A stretch of 64,000 nucleotides of DNA from Verrucomicrobiaceae bacterium. GTDB taxonomy: Bacteria > Verrucomicrobiota > Verrucomicrobiia > Verrucomicrobiales > Verrucomicrobiaceae. The notes under the pieces were generated by a model, which made no database searches, was not told where the DNA came from, and saw only the letters and a program-made list of their open reading frames with translations. The translations under genes were made by a program, and so were the position numbers. Position 1 is the first letter of the stretch; every line of letters begins with the position of its first letter. The stretch is from positions 62,001 through 126,000 of the forward strand of contig JAEUHK010000106.1 in the NCBI GenBank assembly GCA_016795465.1. The letters are read 5' to 3'. Positions 16,414 through 24,651 of the stretch are shown one piece after another.

Positions 16414-18174
16414 TTAGTCGTGCTTGTTGAGGCCTTTTTCGGCCCGTTGATAGGCCTTCGAGCGGGCGGAGAGCAGGCTGAAGAAAATCGCCACGACGAT
16501 GATTAGCACGACGCTGAGCTGCGCGGCCTGGTTCGTGCCCACCGCCTTGCCGTCCTTCATGCCGCCGATCAAATCCATCACGTAGGCCGAGGCGGAGCCG
16601 AAGGTCTTCGTGGTCAGGTCGAAGCCGAAAAGGCTCGTCAGCACCGTCAGGCCAAAAATCGCGAGCAGGAAGGCCGGGCAGAGCCATTTCATGATGACGC
16701 CGAAGAACGATGGAATGCGGATCGAGGCCCCCGAATGGGCTTCTTTCAGCCCTCGCTCGATGCCCCAATGCCAGCCGAAGACGATGATCTGGATCGTGGC
16801 GAGGATGAAGATGAGGAAGGTGCCCACCCAGAAGTCGAGCGTATCAAGCGCCTTCAAGTCAGCGGTGAAATAGACCACGAAACCGGTGCCAAAAGTCGTC
16901 AGCAGGCCGAGGATGGTCACGCTGACCTTGCGGCCGACATTCATCGCCTCTTCGAGGAAGGCGATGCCCGGTTGCAGCATCGAAATCGAGCTCGTGATGG
17001 CCGCGAGGAAGAGCATGAAGAAGAACGCGCCGCCAAAAAACGCCCCAAACGGCATCTTCGCGAACACCAGCGGCAGAACCGTGAACCCGAGGCCAAACGT
17101 TCCCTGCCCCGCGACCGATGCGAGACCGAGGAAGGCCACCGCGGCCGGCACGGTGATCAATCCGCCCAGCGCCACCTCGCAGAACTCATTCGCACTGCTC
17201 GCGGTGAGGCCGCTGAGCACCACATCGTCCTCCTTCTTCAAGTAGCTGGCATACACGATGATCACGCCAAAGCCCACGGACAGGCTGAAGAAGATCTGCG
17301 CCGCCGCCGCCATCCACAGCAGCGGGTTTTTGAGCTGCTGCCACGGCGTGATGGTGACGAGCTTCAGCTTGCCACCGCTCGCAGCGACCTCCTTCTCCGC
17401 CTCGGCGATGGAAACCTCTCCCACCACCTCGCGCACGAGTGCTTTTTCACCTTCGGCAGGCTGCACACGCTCAATTTGAACCTTGCTGGGATTCCACATG
17501 TAGCCGAGGCCGTTGACGACGTTGTCATGCGGTTTGGCCGGATCAGGCGCACCGAGCGTCATCACGCGACCCAGCACCACCAGCGCCAGCACGATGAGCA
17601 GCGGCATGCCGTAGTTGCACATTTTCTCGATGCCGCCGGAGAGGCCACGGTAGATGAGCCAGAAGTTGAAAACGAACACGATGGCCAGCCACGGCAGCGC
17701 CGAGTTCCACGAGAAGGCCAGCGCCGCACCGTCACCGACTTGTCCGCTCATCGCTTTGAACATCGCGACCGTCTGCTCGGTGCTCGTGAGATTGACCTGG
17801 CCGGTCCAGAACTTCACCGCGTAGCCGATGCACCAGGACTCGATGAAGACGTAATACATGTAGATCACCACCGGCACGATGACGCCGATGATGCCGATGT
17901 ACTTGGCCCACGGCTTGTTCAAGATGGCCGCGAAGGCACCGGGGCATGAGTTGAAGCCTTTGCTGCCCGCGTAGCGCCCCATCGCCCATTCCGCCCAGCC
18001 GATCGGCAGACCGATGATGAGGAAACTGATGGCGTAGGCCAGCATGAAGGCCCCGCCGCCGTATTGCGCCGCGAGGCCGGGAAAGCGAAGAAAGTTCCCC
18101 AAACCGACCGCGCTGCCCGCGACGGCCATGATGACTCCCAGACGTGATCCCCAAGCTTCTTTTTGTTGCGACAT
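16414..18174 (-). CDS. Neurotransmitter:sodium symporter (NSS/SNF) family transporter
   Basis: A 586-residue membrane protein, about 12 transmembrane helices, from the ATG at 18174 (MSQQKEAWGSRLG). The first helix carries the NSS signature GVIMAVAGSAVGLGNFLRFPGLAAQYGGGAF, which holds the Na+ and substrate sites. An unusual soluble insertion of about 70 residues (around 215-285, KVQIERVQPAEGEKALVREV ...) lies between helices. Substrate is probably an amino acid. It forms an operon with the MetS-like gene 20 bp downstream, and both likely form one transporter in the inner membrane. Confidence 0.9.
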   Translation of the reverse strand: MSQQKEAWGSRLGVIMAVAGSAVGLGNFLRFPGLAAQYGGGAFMLAYAISFLIIGLPIGWAEWAMGRYAGSKGFNSCPGAFAAILNKPWAKYIGIIGVIVPVVIYMYYVFIESWCIGYAVKFWTGQVNLTSTEQTVAMFKAMSGQVGDGAALAFSWNSALPWLAIVFVFNFWLIYRGLSGGIEKMCNYGMPLLIVLALVVLGRVMTLGAPDPAKPHDNVVNGLGYMWNPSKVQIERVQPAEGEKALVREVVGEVSIAEAEKEVAASGGKLKLVTITPWQQLKNPLLWMAAAAQIFFSLSVGFGVIIVYASYLKKEDDVVLSGLTASSANEFCEVALGGLITVPAAVAFLGLASVAGQGTFGLGFTVLPLVFAKMPFGAFFGGAFFFMLFLAAITSSISMLQPGIAFLEEAMNVGRKVSVTILGLLTTFGTGFVVYFTADLKALDTLDFWVGTFLIFILATIQIIVFGWHWGIERGLKEAHSGASIRIPSFFGVIMKWLCPAFLLAIFGLTVLTSLFGFDLTTKTFGSASAYVMDLIGGMKDGKAVGTNQAAQLSVVLIIVVAIFFSLLSARSKAYQRAEKGLNKHD

Positions 18175-18228
18175 GGGCGCGAGAGTAGCCATGTCCGTGC
18201 CGGAGAGGCAAGAAAGAAGTCGCCCGCA

Positions 18229-19803
18229 TCACTTCCACGCCATGCAGCGGAAGGGATGATCGTCGATCAAATTGGCCCGCACGCCCGTGAGGCGGTCGCT
18301 TTGGTAAAACTGCACGCCCACATAGTAATACACCGGCAGCACAGCGGCCTCATCACTCACCAGCATCTGCTCCGCCTTCGCGAAAATTGCATTCCGCCGC
18401 ACCGGATCAGCCTCGCGAGCCGCCGCTGCGATCAGCTCATCATACACGCTGCTGCCCCAGCCGGTGTTGTTGTTGCCGTTGCCCGTGGTGAACATGTCCA
18501 GGAAGGTGCCCGGATCGTTGTAATCACCCACCCACGAGCTGCGGCACAGGTCATAGTCCAGGCTGCGCATGCTGCTCAGCCAGATCTTCTGCTCCTGCTT
18601 TTGCAGGTTCACCGTCACGCCGAGGTTCTTCTGCCACATCGCCTGCAGCTCCACCGCGATGTTTCGCTCCACCGGCAGCGGCAGGTGCAGGTATTCGACG
18701 AGCGGAAAGCCCTTCCCGTCCGGAAAACCCGCCGCTGCGAGCAGCTCGCGAGCCTTCACCGGATTGTAAGCGAGTCCCGCAGGCGGTTGATAGTCCGCTC
18801 CTGCACCGGGCGGCGTGATGCCACGCGCCGCCGACTCGCCGAGCTGCGTGATGTTTTGCACGATGCGTTGCTTGTCCACCGCCAGGGCAAAGGCCTGCCG
18901 CACCCGCGGATCGGTGAAGGGCGGCTTCGTTGTGTTCAGGCGGATGAACCACGTGCCGAGAAACGGCCCCGTGTGAAACCACGGCTGCTCTTTGAGCTTT
19001 CCCGCCAGCGTCGGTGGCGTCATGCCCTTGTCCATCATGAGGTCGCACTGGCCGGTGTGGAAGAAATTCAGCGCCGTGTTCGCATCCGCCACCGGCCGGA
19101 TCTCCACCGTGGCCATTTTCACGTTCGCTGCGTCCCAGTAGTCCGGGTTTTGGCGCAAACGGATGCAGTCATCGATGCGCCACGATTCGAGCAGGTAAGA
19201 GCCGTTGCTCACCACATGCGCCGGCTTGATCCATGCCGTGCCATGCTGCTCGATTGTGCGCAGCGGCACCGGTGAGAACGGCACGAGGGCGCACAGATCG
19301 AGGAAAAAGGGCGTGGGATTCTCCAGCCACACCTCCAGCATGCGCTCATCCACCGCCCGCACACCGACGCTGGCCGCATCGGTCGTTTTGCCCTCGGTGA
19401 AGTCTTTGCCACCACGAATCACATGCAGCAGGCTCGTGTAATCGGCCCCTGTCTCCGGCTTCAACATGCGCAGCCAGGCATCCACAAAATCTTGCGCCAC
19501 CACCGGCCGGCCATCGCTCCACTTCACGTCCGCACGCAAGTGAAACACATAATGCTTCTGGTCAGGCGACGCCTCCCAACGCTCCGCCATGCCCGCCTGC
19601 GGCTTGCCATGCTCATCAAAGCGGCACAGGCCCTCGAACAACGCCGATGAGATGCGCATGCTCACCTGATCCGACACGATCGCCGGGTCGAGCGTCTCCG
19701 GCTCCGCACTCTGGATGAACACCAAATCCGCCCGCGGTTGCACGCGACCACATGCCGCGAGGCACAGGACACCAAACAAGACGCGAAGGGCGGTTCGAAG
19801 CAT
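18229..19803 (-). CDS. Oligopeptide ABC transporter substrate-binding lipoprotein (SBP_bac_5)
   Basis: A 524-residue lipoprotein from the ATG at 19803, which begins a signal peptide with lipobox CLAAC. SBP_bac_5 family features are clear: QSAEPETLDPAIVSDQVSMRI, LFEGLCRFDEHGKPQAGMAERWEASPDQKHYVFHLR, WSDGRPVVAQDFVDAW, VRQAFALAVDKQRIV and NNTGW near the C-terminus. OppA-like proteins capture peptides in the periplasm for an Opp permease. No permease or ATPase gene is near, so it is an orphan binding protein here; the permease is presumably elsewhere. Upstream is divergent from the DUF1552 gene. Confidence 0.9.
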   Translation of the reverse strand: MLRTALRVLFGVLCLAACGRVQPRADLVFIQSAEPETLDPAIVSDQVSMRISSALFEGLCRFDEHGKPQAGMAERWEASPDQKHYVFHLRADVKWSDGRPVVAQDFVDAWLRMLKPETGADYTSLLHVIRGGKDFTEGKTTDAASVGVRAVDERMLEVWLENPTPFFLDLCALVPFSPVPLRTIEQHGTAWIKPAHVVSNGSYLLESWRIDDCIRLRQNPDYWDAANVKMATVEIRPVADANTALNFFHTGQCDLMMDKGMTPPTLAGKLKEQPWFHTGPFLGTWFIRLNTTKPPFTDPRVRQAFALAVDKQRIVQNITQLGESAARGITPPGAGADYQPPAGLAYNPVKARELLAAAGFPDGKGFPLVEYLHLPLPVERNIAVELQAMWQKNLGVTVNLQKQEQKIWLSSMRSLDYDLCRSSWVGDYNDPGTFLDMFTTGNGNNNTGWGSSVYDELIAAAAREADPVRRNAIFAKAEQMLVSDEAAVLPVYYYVGVQFYQSDRLTGVRANLIDDHPFRCMAWK

Positions 19804-19808
19804 CTCAC

Positions 19809-19836
19809 AAGCTAGGCCACTGCCGCGAACAGGCAA
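19809..19836 (-). promoter_or_regulatory. Candidate promoter for the oligopeptide-binding protein
   Basis: On the minus strand: TTGCCT (19836-19831), a 16-bp spacer and TAGCTT (19814-19809). The -10 element is only 5 nt from the ATG at 19803, so the transcript would be leaderless. Confidence 0.4.
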
Positions 19837-19936
19837 TCAGCGGCCTTCCTGCGACCAAATTTGGCCTCCAGCATGCTTCCCTTGAGAAGCCTGCAAAAAA
19901 GCGCGACCTCGCCGCGTGTCTTTTGCCCACCAAAAC

Positions 19937-21259
19937 ATGATGAAATCTTCCCGTCGTCACTTCCTCCGTGGCACCGGCGTGGCCCTCGGCCTGCCGTGGC
20001 TGGAGTCGTTCTGCGCTTTCGGAGCTGAATCGGTCAAAAACAACACCGCGCCACGTCGCCTCGCCGTGTGCTTCACCGGCAATGGCGTGAATCCGCATCA
20101 CTGGGGTGCCGAAACCACGCCCGGCGGCATGGTCTTCAAAAAATCGCTCACACCGCTCGAAGGACTCAAGAAGCACGTGAATGTCTTTCAAGGCTTGTGG
20201 AATCCCACCACCGTCGAAGGCGAAGGCGGCCACTACCCGAAGATGAACGTGCTCTGCGGCCTCAAGGTGAAAAAGACCACCACCGATGTCGAGGTCGGCA
20301 CCACGATGGATCAACTCATCGCCGCGCATTCCGGCAAATTCACGCCCGTGCCCAGCGTCGTGCTCGGCACCGAACGGCCCAGCTACAGCACCGATAGCGG
20401 CTTCACGTCGATTTACTCCGCCTACATCTCCTGGAGCACGCCCACGACGCCTGCGCCGAAGGAAATCTTCCCCCAGCAGGCCTTCGACCAGCTCTTCGAC
20501 GACGGCAGCAAGCGCAAGCGCGACAAGAGCATCCTCGATCTCGTGCTTGAAGACGCCAGCAGCCTCAAACCGAAGCTCAGCAGCCGTGACAAACAAAAGC
20601 TCGACGAATACCTGACCTCCGTGCGCGAGATCGAGCAGCGCGTCGAGCTCGCCGAAAAAATCAGCCAGGCCGAGACCAACGGCCAGGGCTGGCAGCCCAG
20701 TGTGAAAACCGTCACGCTCGGCCGACCCGCCGCCGGCATCCCCGCCAGCAGCGAGGACCACCTGCGCCTCATGTTCGACATCATGCTCCTCGCCTTCCAG
20801 ATGGACCGCACCCGCGTCGCCACCTTCATGATGAACAACGACCTCTCGAACATGCGCTTCCCCAGCCTCGACGGCATCAGCGGCGGCATCCACGAGCTAT
20901 CGCATCACGCGGGCGACGAGCACCGCCTCAGCATGTATCAGCGTGTGAACGAGCATCAGGTCAAACTCTGGGCCGAGTTCCTCGCCAAGATGCAGGCCAC
21001 GAACGAAGGCGAGCGCACCCTGCTCGAAAACAGCATGATCCTGCTCACCAGCAGCCTCATGGACGGCAACGCGCACGATTCGCGGCAACTCCCCGTCGTC
21101 CTCGCCGGCGGTGGCGGTGGCACCATCCAGGGCGGCCGCTTCCACGACCTCAGCAAAGACGAAAACCGCAAACTCTGCCGCCTCCACATCGCCCTCATGG
21201 ACCGCATGGGCGTCCACACCGCCCACTTCGGCGACGCGGAAAACGCGCTGGCGATTTGA
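19937..21259 (+). CDS. DUF1552 (HXXSHH) protein, Tat-exported
   Basis: A 440-residue protein from the ATG at 19937 (alternative ATG at 19940). It has a twin-arginine signal (KSSRRHFLRGTGVALGLPWLE). The family-defining HXXSHH motif is HELSHH, in GGIHELSHHAGDEHRLSMYQ. Other family features are GNGVNPHHWG and LLTSSLMDGNAHDSRQLPVVLAGGGGG. The family is abundant in PVC bacteria, related to the alkaline-phosphatase-like DUF1501 group, and has no proven function. Such genes normally follow a DUF1592/1588/1587 cytochrome gene; none is present here, so this copy is solitary. Confidence 0.88.
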   Translation: MMKSSRRHFLRGTGVALGLPWLESFCAFGAESVKNNTAPRRLAVCFTGNGVNPHHWGAETTPGGMVFKKSLTPLEGLKKHVNVFQGLWNPTTVEGEGGHYPKMNVLCGLKVKKTTTDVEVGTTMDQLIAAHSGKFTPVPSVVLGTERPSYSTDSGFTSIYSAYISWSTPTTPAPKEIFPQQAFDQLFDDGSKRKRDKSILDLVLEDASSLKPKLSSRDKQKLDEYLTSVREIEQRVELAEKISQAETNGQGWQPSVKTVTLGRPAAGIPASSEDHLRLMFDIMLLAFQMDRTRVATFMMNNDLSNMRFPSLDGISGGIHELSHHAGDEHRLSMYQRVNEHQVKLWAEFLAKMQATNEGERTLLENSMILLTSSLMDGNAHDSRQLPVVLAGGGGGTIQGGRFHDLSKDENRKLCRLHIALMDRMGVHTAHFGDAENALAI

Positions 21260-21276
21260 TTCAGTTTCGTCTCCGA

Positions 21277-21495
21277 TCAGACCTCATCTGCCGAAGGATC
21301 GAAGGGCTTGTTGAACTTCGGTCCACGCTCGCCGCCGTAGGTTTCGCGCAGGTATTCATCCCCCTCGCTTTTCTTCCGCCGGATGTTTTTCGGCGCGACG
21401 AGATTCCCCAGGCGACGGCGCTCAGCGCGGCCCGCCTGCCATTGCTCCCAGGTCCAAACGCGGTCGGGACTGGTTTTCAGTTTCGACGGGGTCAT
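21277..21495 (-). CDS. Small hypothetical basic protein
   Basis: A 72-residue protein (MTPSKLKTSPDRVWTWEQWQ ... PFDPSADEV) rich in Arg/Lys and Glu, with no membrane segment and no recognised domain. It starts 16 bp after the nucleotidyltransferase-like gene in the same direction, so it is probably its operon partner. The pair could be a toxin-antitoxin-like module, but nothing in the sequence proves this. Confidence 0.5.
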   Translation of the reverse strand: MTPSKLKTSPDRVWTWEQWQAGRAERRRLGNLVAPKNIRRKKSEGDEYLRETYGGERGPKFNKPFDPSADEV

Positions 21496-21511
21496 AATGC
21501 CAGAGAATAGT

Positions 21512-22138
21512 TCAAGAAGGTGTTTTGACCAGCGCAGCTTGGACTTCAGTCTTCATCGCATCAAATTCCTTCAGGCAGTTGTACTTGGAACTTGCCGCGA
21601 CGCTCCGAGCTTCTTCCCAGTCGATAGGAATCTGGCATTTGAGCGCGGCGGCCATCAGTTTCTTCGCACAATCATCATCTTTTTCGTCATAGCCGCTACA
21701 GTAGCAACGAGCGGCATACACTCGACCAGCCAGGGCATCCTCCACGGGGATCAAGCGCACTTCTCCGAACGGCGTGAAGAACTTTGAAAAAGCTTTGTCG
21801 GCTCTGTAATCAACCTCACCGAGTAAATCGACCCATAGGCCCTCAATACCCCAGCTCTTGCCTCCACCGTGGGACTTGATGCCGGGAATCTGACGCATGA
21901 TTTCCTCCTTTTGATCCTCCGTAGGCTGCGGCCAACCGGTCCAGCAGATGTCGGTGTCACCGGACATGTAAGCTCCATCCGTGTAAAACTCGATGGCCGA
22001 TCCGCCCACGACCACAGGCTCAAAGCCACGCTCACGGAACAACTCCGAAACCACCGCCGCCAACAGCAGCGCCTTGGCATTCAAATCCGTTTCCTGGCGG
22101 ATGATGTGGAGCGCGGAAGTGATTTCGTCGGCTGTCAT
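21512..22138 (-). CDS. Nucleotidyltransferase-fold protein (DUF6036/AbiEii-like)
   Basis: A 208-residue cytoplasmic protein. The motif VVVGGSAIEFYTDGAYMSGDTDICW matches the GG(S)-x(n)-D-x-D core of minimal nucleotidyltransferases: the Gly-Gly-Ser loop, then two Asp as metal ligands. A C-terminal helical part follows (VEDALAGRVYAARCY). Such proteins occur as type IV toxins or as stand-alone NTases; the substrate is unknown. It lies 9 bp after the HD gene and 16 bp before a 72-residue ORF, forming the tail of the LysR-HD-NTase cluster. Confidence 0.7.
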   Translation of the reverse strand: MTADEITSALHIIRQETDLNAKALLLAAVVSELFRERGFEPVVVGGSAIEFYTDGAYMSGDTDICWTGWPQPTEDQKEEIMRQIPGIKSHGGGKSWGIEGLWVDLLGEVDYRADKAFSKFFTPFGEVRLIPVEDALAGRVYAARCYCSGYDEKDDDCAKKLMAAALKCQIPIDWEEARSVAASSKYNCLKEFDAMKTEVQAALVKTPS

Positions 22139-22147
22139 GCTTGGAGA

Positions 22148-22756
22148 TTAACGCCATCCATCGAGCAGGCCTCGCAAATTCTCCCGCGCACGCGTTTCAA
22201 ACCGTTCGCGAGCCCACGGCGTCCGGTAAATCGGCTCGCGAGCCAAAAAGCCGCGCAAAACCTCCGCCCGCTTCTCGCTATAAACCTCCTCCGGCACCCA
22301 GGCATATTCTTCACGAATCTGCTGCTCATACTCAAGCACCCGCGAAGCCGGCTGTGCGAAGATCGCGAGGTCAATGTCGATGATCCACGCATCATCCGCC
22401 CCTTCGCCGGGCTGGTGTGACTTCGTCAGCATGATCAGCCGCGCCACCTCATGTGCCGCCGCGGTGCCTCCAAGTGCTTCGATGGCCCATTTCGCGCTCA
22501 ACGCCTCATTTTCGCCACTTTTCGGCTCATAGACCGCATCATGAAACCAAAGCGCCATCTCGATGAGATCGGGTTGCTGCATGAAAGCCTTCGCCTCATC
22601 CAAAACACCCAAACACTCCTCCAGATGCTGCAACGAATGATAAGCCCGCTGCGGCTCCCCATAGGCCTTCACCAGCCTCTCATGCCATCCAGCCGCATCG
22701 CCAACGATGCCCATTCGCTCCGCCAGCGGCAGCCAGTGATCGAGGGATGTTCTCAT
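22148..22756 (-). CDS. HD-superfamily metal-dependent phosphohydrolase-like protein
   Basis: A 202-residue protein with AYHSLQHLEECL ... EMALWFHDAVYEP (the H...HD metal site), HEVARLIMLTKSH and DIDLAIFAQPASRVLEYEQQIREEYAWVP. This is the arrangement of the COG4339-type predicted HD phosphohydrolases, whose substrate is unknown. It starts 2 bp after the LysR gene stop and is therefore co-transcribed with it. Confidence 0.8.
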   Translation of the reverse strand: MRTSLDHWLPLAERMGIVGDAAGWHERLVKAYGEPQRAYHSLQHLEECLGVLDEAKAFMQQPDLIEMALWFHDAVYEPKSGENEALSAKWAIEALGGTAAAHEVARLIMLTKSHQPGEGADDAWIIDIDLAIFAQPASRVLEYEQQIREEYAWVPEEVYSEKRAEVLRGFLAREPIYRTPWARERFETRARENLRGLLDGWR

Positions 22757-22758
22757 AG

Positions 22759-23670
22759 TCAGAAAAGAATGTTCTCCACAAACCTCGCCACATGCGGCGG
22801 CAGTTTGCGGTGCTTGCGTGTGAGCACGACGACCTCGCGGTCAAAGTGCTCGGCGAATGGCAGCGTCACCAGCGATTCCTTCCGCCGATACAGCGCCAGT
22901 GCACGGCGAGGCACAAAAGCGACGCCGTAGCCGCTGGCGACGAGGTTGATGATGAGATCGAAACTATCGAGTTCCATCGATGGAGTCACGGCGAGGCCAT
23001 GTCGCTTCATCCATCGGCGGAGGGACTGGCCGGTGTTCGTTCCGGCGTCGATCATGAGCCACGATTGCTGCTGGAGCCAGAGTTTGAGCCTGTCAGCTCG
23101 TTTCGGCGCGACGAGCGCTGCGGGAGCGATGAGTTCAAAACGATCTTTGAATCGATGGGTGATCTTGACCGAGTCCGGAAGCTTCGCGGGCGGGCATAGC
23201 ACGCCGATGTCTGTTTCGCTCGCATCCAAAGCGGTCAGAATCGAGCTGCCGGCGTGGTAGCTGACCCGGCAGGCGACTTCGGGGTGGCGTTGGTGATTCG
23301 CGTGAAACAATCCGGGCATGTGCGCCATCGCCAGCGTGCGAGACACGCTGACACGCACCTCCGGTCGGGCGCTGCCGAAGGCGGCGTGCAGGCCATCCAG
23401 CGTCGCCGTCACACCACCGATGAGCCGCGCCGCCTCAGCCGCGAGATAATGCCCCGCCTCGGTCACCTCGACCGACCGCGTGGTGCGATTGATCAGATCC
23501 AGCCCGAGGCGGCTTTCCAATGACTGCATCTGCCGCGTGAGGGCACTTTGGGATAGTCCGGCCTCCCGCGCCGCCCGCGTGAAGCTGCGATGCTTCACCA
23601 CGAGGTGAAACAGATGCAGCGCGTGCAGGTCGAAAGGCTTCGTGGCGAGGTATTGTTGCATTAGCTGCAT
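22759..23670 (-). CDS. LysR-family transcriptional regulator
   Basis: A 303-residue regulator. The N-terminal winged helix is LHALHLFHLVVKHRSFTRAA REAGLSQSALTRQMQSLE. The C-terminal effector-binding part is of the substrate-binding fold (VRVSVSRTLAMAHMPGLF ... GYGVAFVPRRAL). The ATG at 23670 is chosen to give the usual family length; in-frame starts at 23661 and 23712 are also possible, and none has a Shine-Dalgarno site. It heads a minus-strand cluster with the HD and NTase genes and is divergent from the ferredoxin gene, so that gene is the natural candidate target. Confidence 0.85.
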   Translation of the reverse strand: MQLMQQYLATKPFDLHALHLFHLVVKHRSFTRAAREAGLSQSALTRQMQSLESRLGLDLINRTTRSVEVTEAGHYLAAEAARLIGGVTATLDGLHAAFGSARPEVRVSVSRTLAMAHMPGLFHANHQRHPEVACRVSYHAGSSILTALDASETDIGVLCPPAKLPDSVKITHRFKDRFELIAPAALVAPKRADRLKLWLQQQSWLMIDAGTNTGQSLRRWMKRHGLAVTPSMELDSFDLIINLVASGYGVAFVPRRALALYRRKESLVTLPFAEHFDREVVVLTRKHRKLPPHVARFVENILF

Positions 23671-23749
23671 CAAACCATGCTTTTTATGCAGTTCACGCAT
23701 TTCTTGAGCCATGCGAGATCAGGGCCGCAAACCCACACCAACTCATCCG

Positions 23750-23986
23750 ATGGCCAACATCCTTGATCGCCTGCCCCAAAACGTCCCAGGACGCTTCTAT
23801 GTCGATTCCACCTGCATTGACTGCGGCCAGTGCCCTTCCACCGCGCCCAATCATTTCCGCCGCGATGACGACATCGCCCAAAGCTTCGTCTTCCGCCAAC
23901 CTGTGACCGAGGAGGAGATCGCTCTCTGCCGTGAAGCCCTCGAAGGCTGCCCCACCGAATCGATTGGCGAAGACATGTCCCTTTGA
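23750..23986 (+). CDS. Single-cluster [4Fe-4S] ferredoxin
   Basis: A 78-residue protein from the ATG at 23750 (MANILDRLPQNVPGRFYVDS). It has one cluster motif CIDCGQCPSTAPNHF, with the fourth cysteine downstream in LEGCPTESIGED. This is the pattern of Fer4_13-type ferredoxins. It carries electrons in the cytoplasm; the partner is unknown. An upstream ATG at 23711 would overlap the LysR region and add 13 unlikely residues. The intergenic region with the divergent LysR gene is about 80 bp. Confidence 0.82.
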   Translation: MANILDRLPQNVPGRFYVDSTCIDCGQCPSTAPNHFRRDDDIAQSFVFRQPVTEEEIALCREALEGCPTESIGEDMSL

Positions 23987-24010
23987 CGGTTTTCGATCTT
24001 CGCGTTAGAC
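23983..24010 (+). promoter_or_regulatory. Candidate promoter for the L,D-transpeptidase gene
   Basis: TTGACG (23983-23988, overlapping the ferredoxin stop), a 16-bp spacer and TTAGAC (24005-24010). The ATG at 24018 is 7 nt downstream, so a leaderless transcript is expected. Confidence 0.4.
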
Positions 24011-24017
24011 GGCGGCG

Positions 24018-24608
24018 ATGCTGTTCCGACTGACGATTGCCTTCGCCGCCCTTTTGACTGCGTGTCACACGCCGAAGCCGCTGGTGGCGCACGCATTGCC
24101 GCCGCGGTGGAAGGTTTCGCCGGAGTGTGAAACGGTGAGCGGGCCGGTAAAGGTGGATGTGTCGCTGGCATCGAGCACGGCGCAGTTGCTGTCGAAGGAC
24201 GGCACGGTTTTGGCGGAGATGGATGTGTCACCGGGTGTGGAGGGACATCTGACGCCGACCGGGGAGTTTCGTGTGACAGAGAAGCTGCCGCTGAAGCGCT
24301 CGAACCTTTACGGGCAGTATGTGAAGAAGAGCACGGAAGAGGTGGTGGTGGCTCGGGCGTGGGAGCACGAGGGGCCGCCACCGGAGGGGACGGCGTATCT
24401 CGGCATCGCGATGCCGTGGTGGATGCGGCTCACCGCAGACGGCGTGGGCATGCATGTCGGCGGGTTTGAGCGTGGAAAACCGACAAGCCACGGCTGCATC
24501 CGCTGCCCGGAGGAAGGGCAGAAGGTGTTTTATGAGAAGTGCCGCGTGGGGACGACGGTGCGAGTGCACGAAGAAGCGCACAAGGCTCCCTCATTGCTGG
24601 TGCCGTGA
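24018..24608 (+). CDS. L,D-transpeptidase (YkuD) lipoprotein
   Basis: A 196-residue protein with a signal peptide and lipobox LLTAC. The catalytic motif is HVGGFERGKPTSHGCIR (His ... Ser-His-Gly-Cys-x-Arg), diagnostic of the YkuD fold with active Cys. The N-terminal region also matches the family (QLLSKDGTVLAEMDVSPG, HLTPTGEFRV). These enzymes form 3-3 crosslinks or attach proteins to peptidoglycan in the periplasm. Stands between the ferredoxin gene and a convergent beta-lactamase-like gene. Confidence 0.88.
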   Translation: MLFRLTIAFAALLTACHTPKPLVAHALPPRWKVSPECETVSGPVKVDVSLASSTAQLLSKDGTVLAEMDVSPGVEGHLTPTGEFRVTEKLPLKRSNLYGQYVKKSTEEVVVARAWEHEGPPPEGTAYLGIAMPWWMRLTADGVGMHVGGFERGKPTSHGCIRCPEEGQKVFYEKCRVGTTVRVHEEAHKAPSLLVP

Positions 24609-24616
24609 CGGGAGCC

Positions 24617-24646
24617 GAACAGGTTGAAAACCTGTTCCACTTTCCG
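24617..24646. repeat. Dispersed hairpin repeat (copy 1)
   Basis: A perfect 9-bp palindrome, gaacaggtt (24617-24625) and aacctgttc (24629-24637), plus a tail cactttccg. All 30 bp recur exactly at 32851-32880 inside the DHDPS-like gene. Here it lies between the convergent L,D-transpeptidase and beta-lactamase-like genes and could also help terminate transcription. Confidence 0.75.
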
Positions 24647-24651
24647 GGAGG

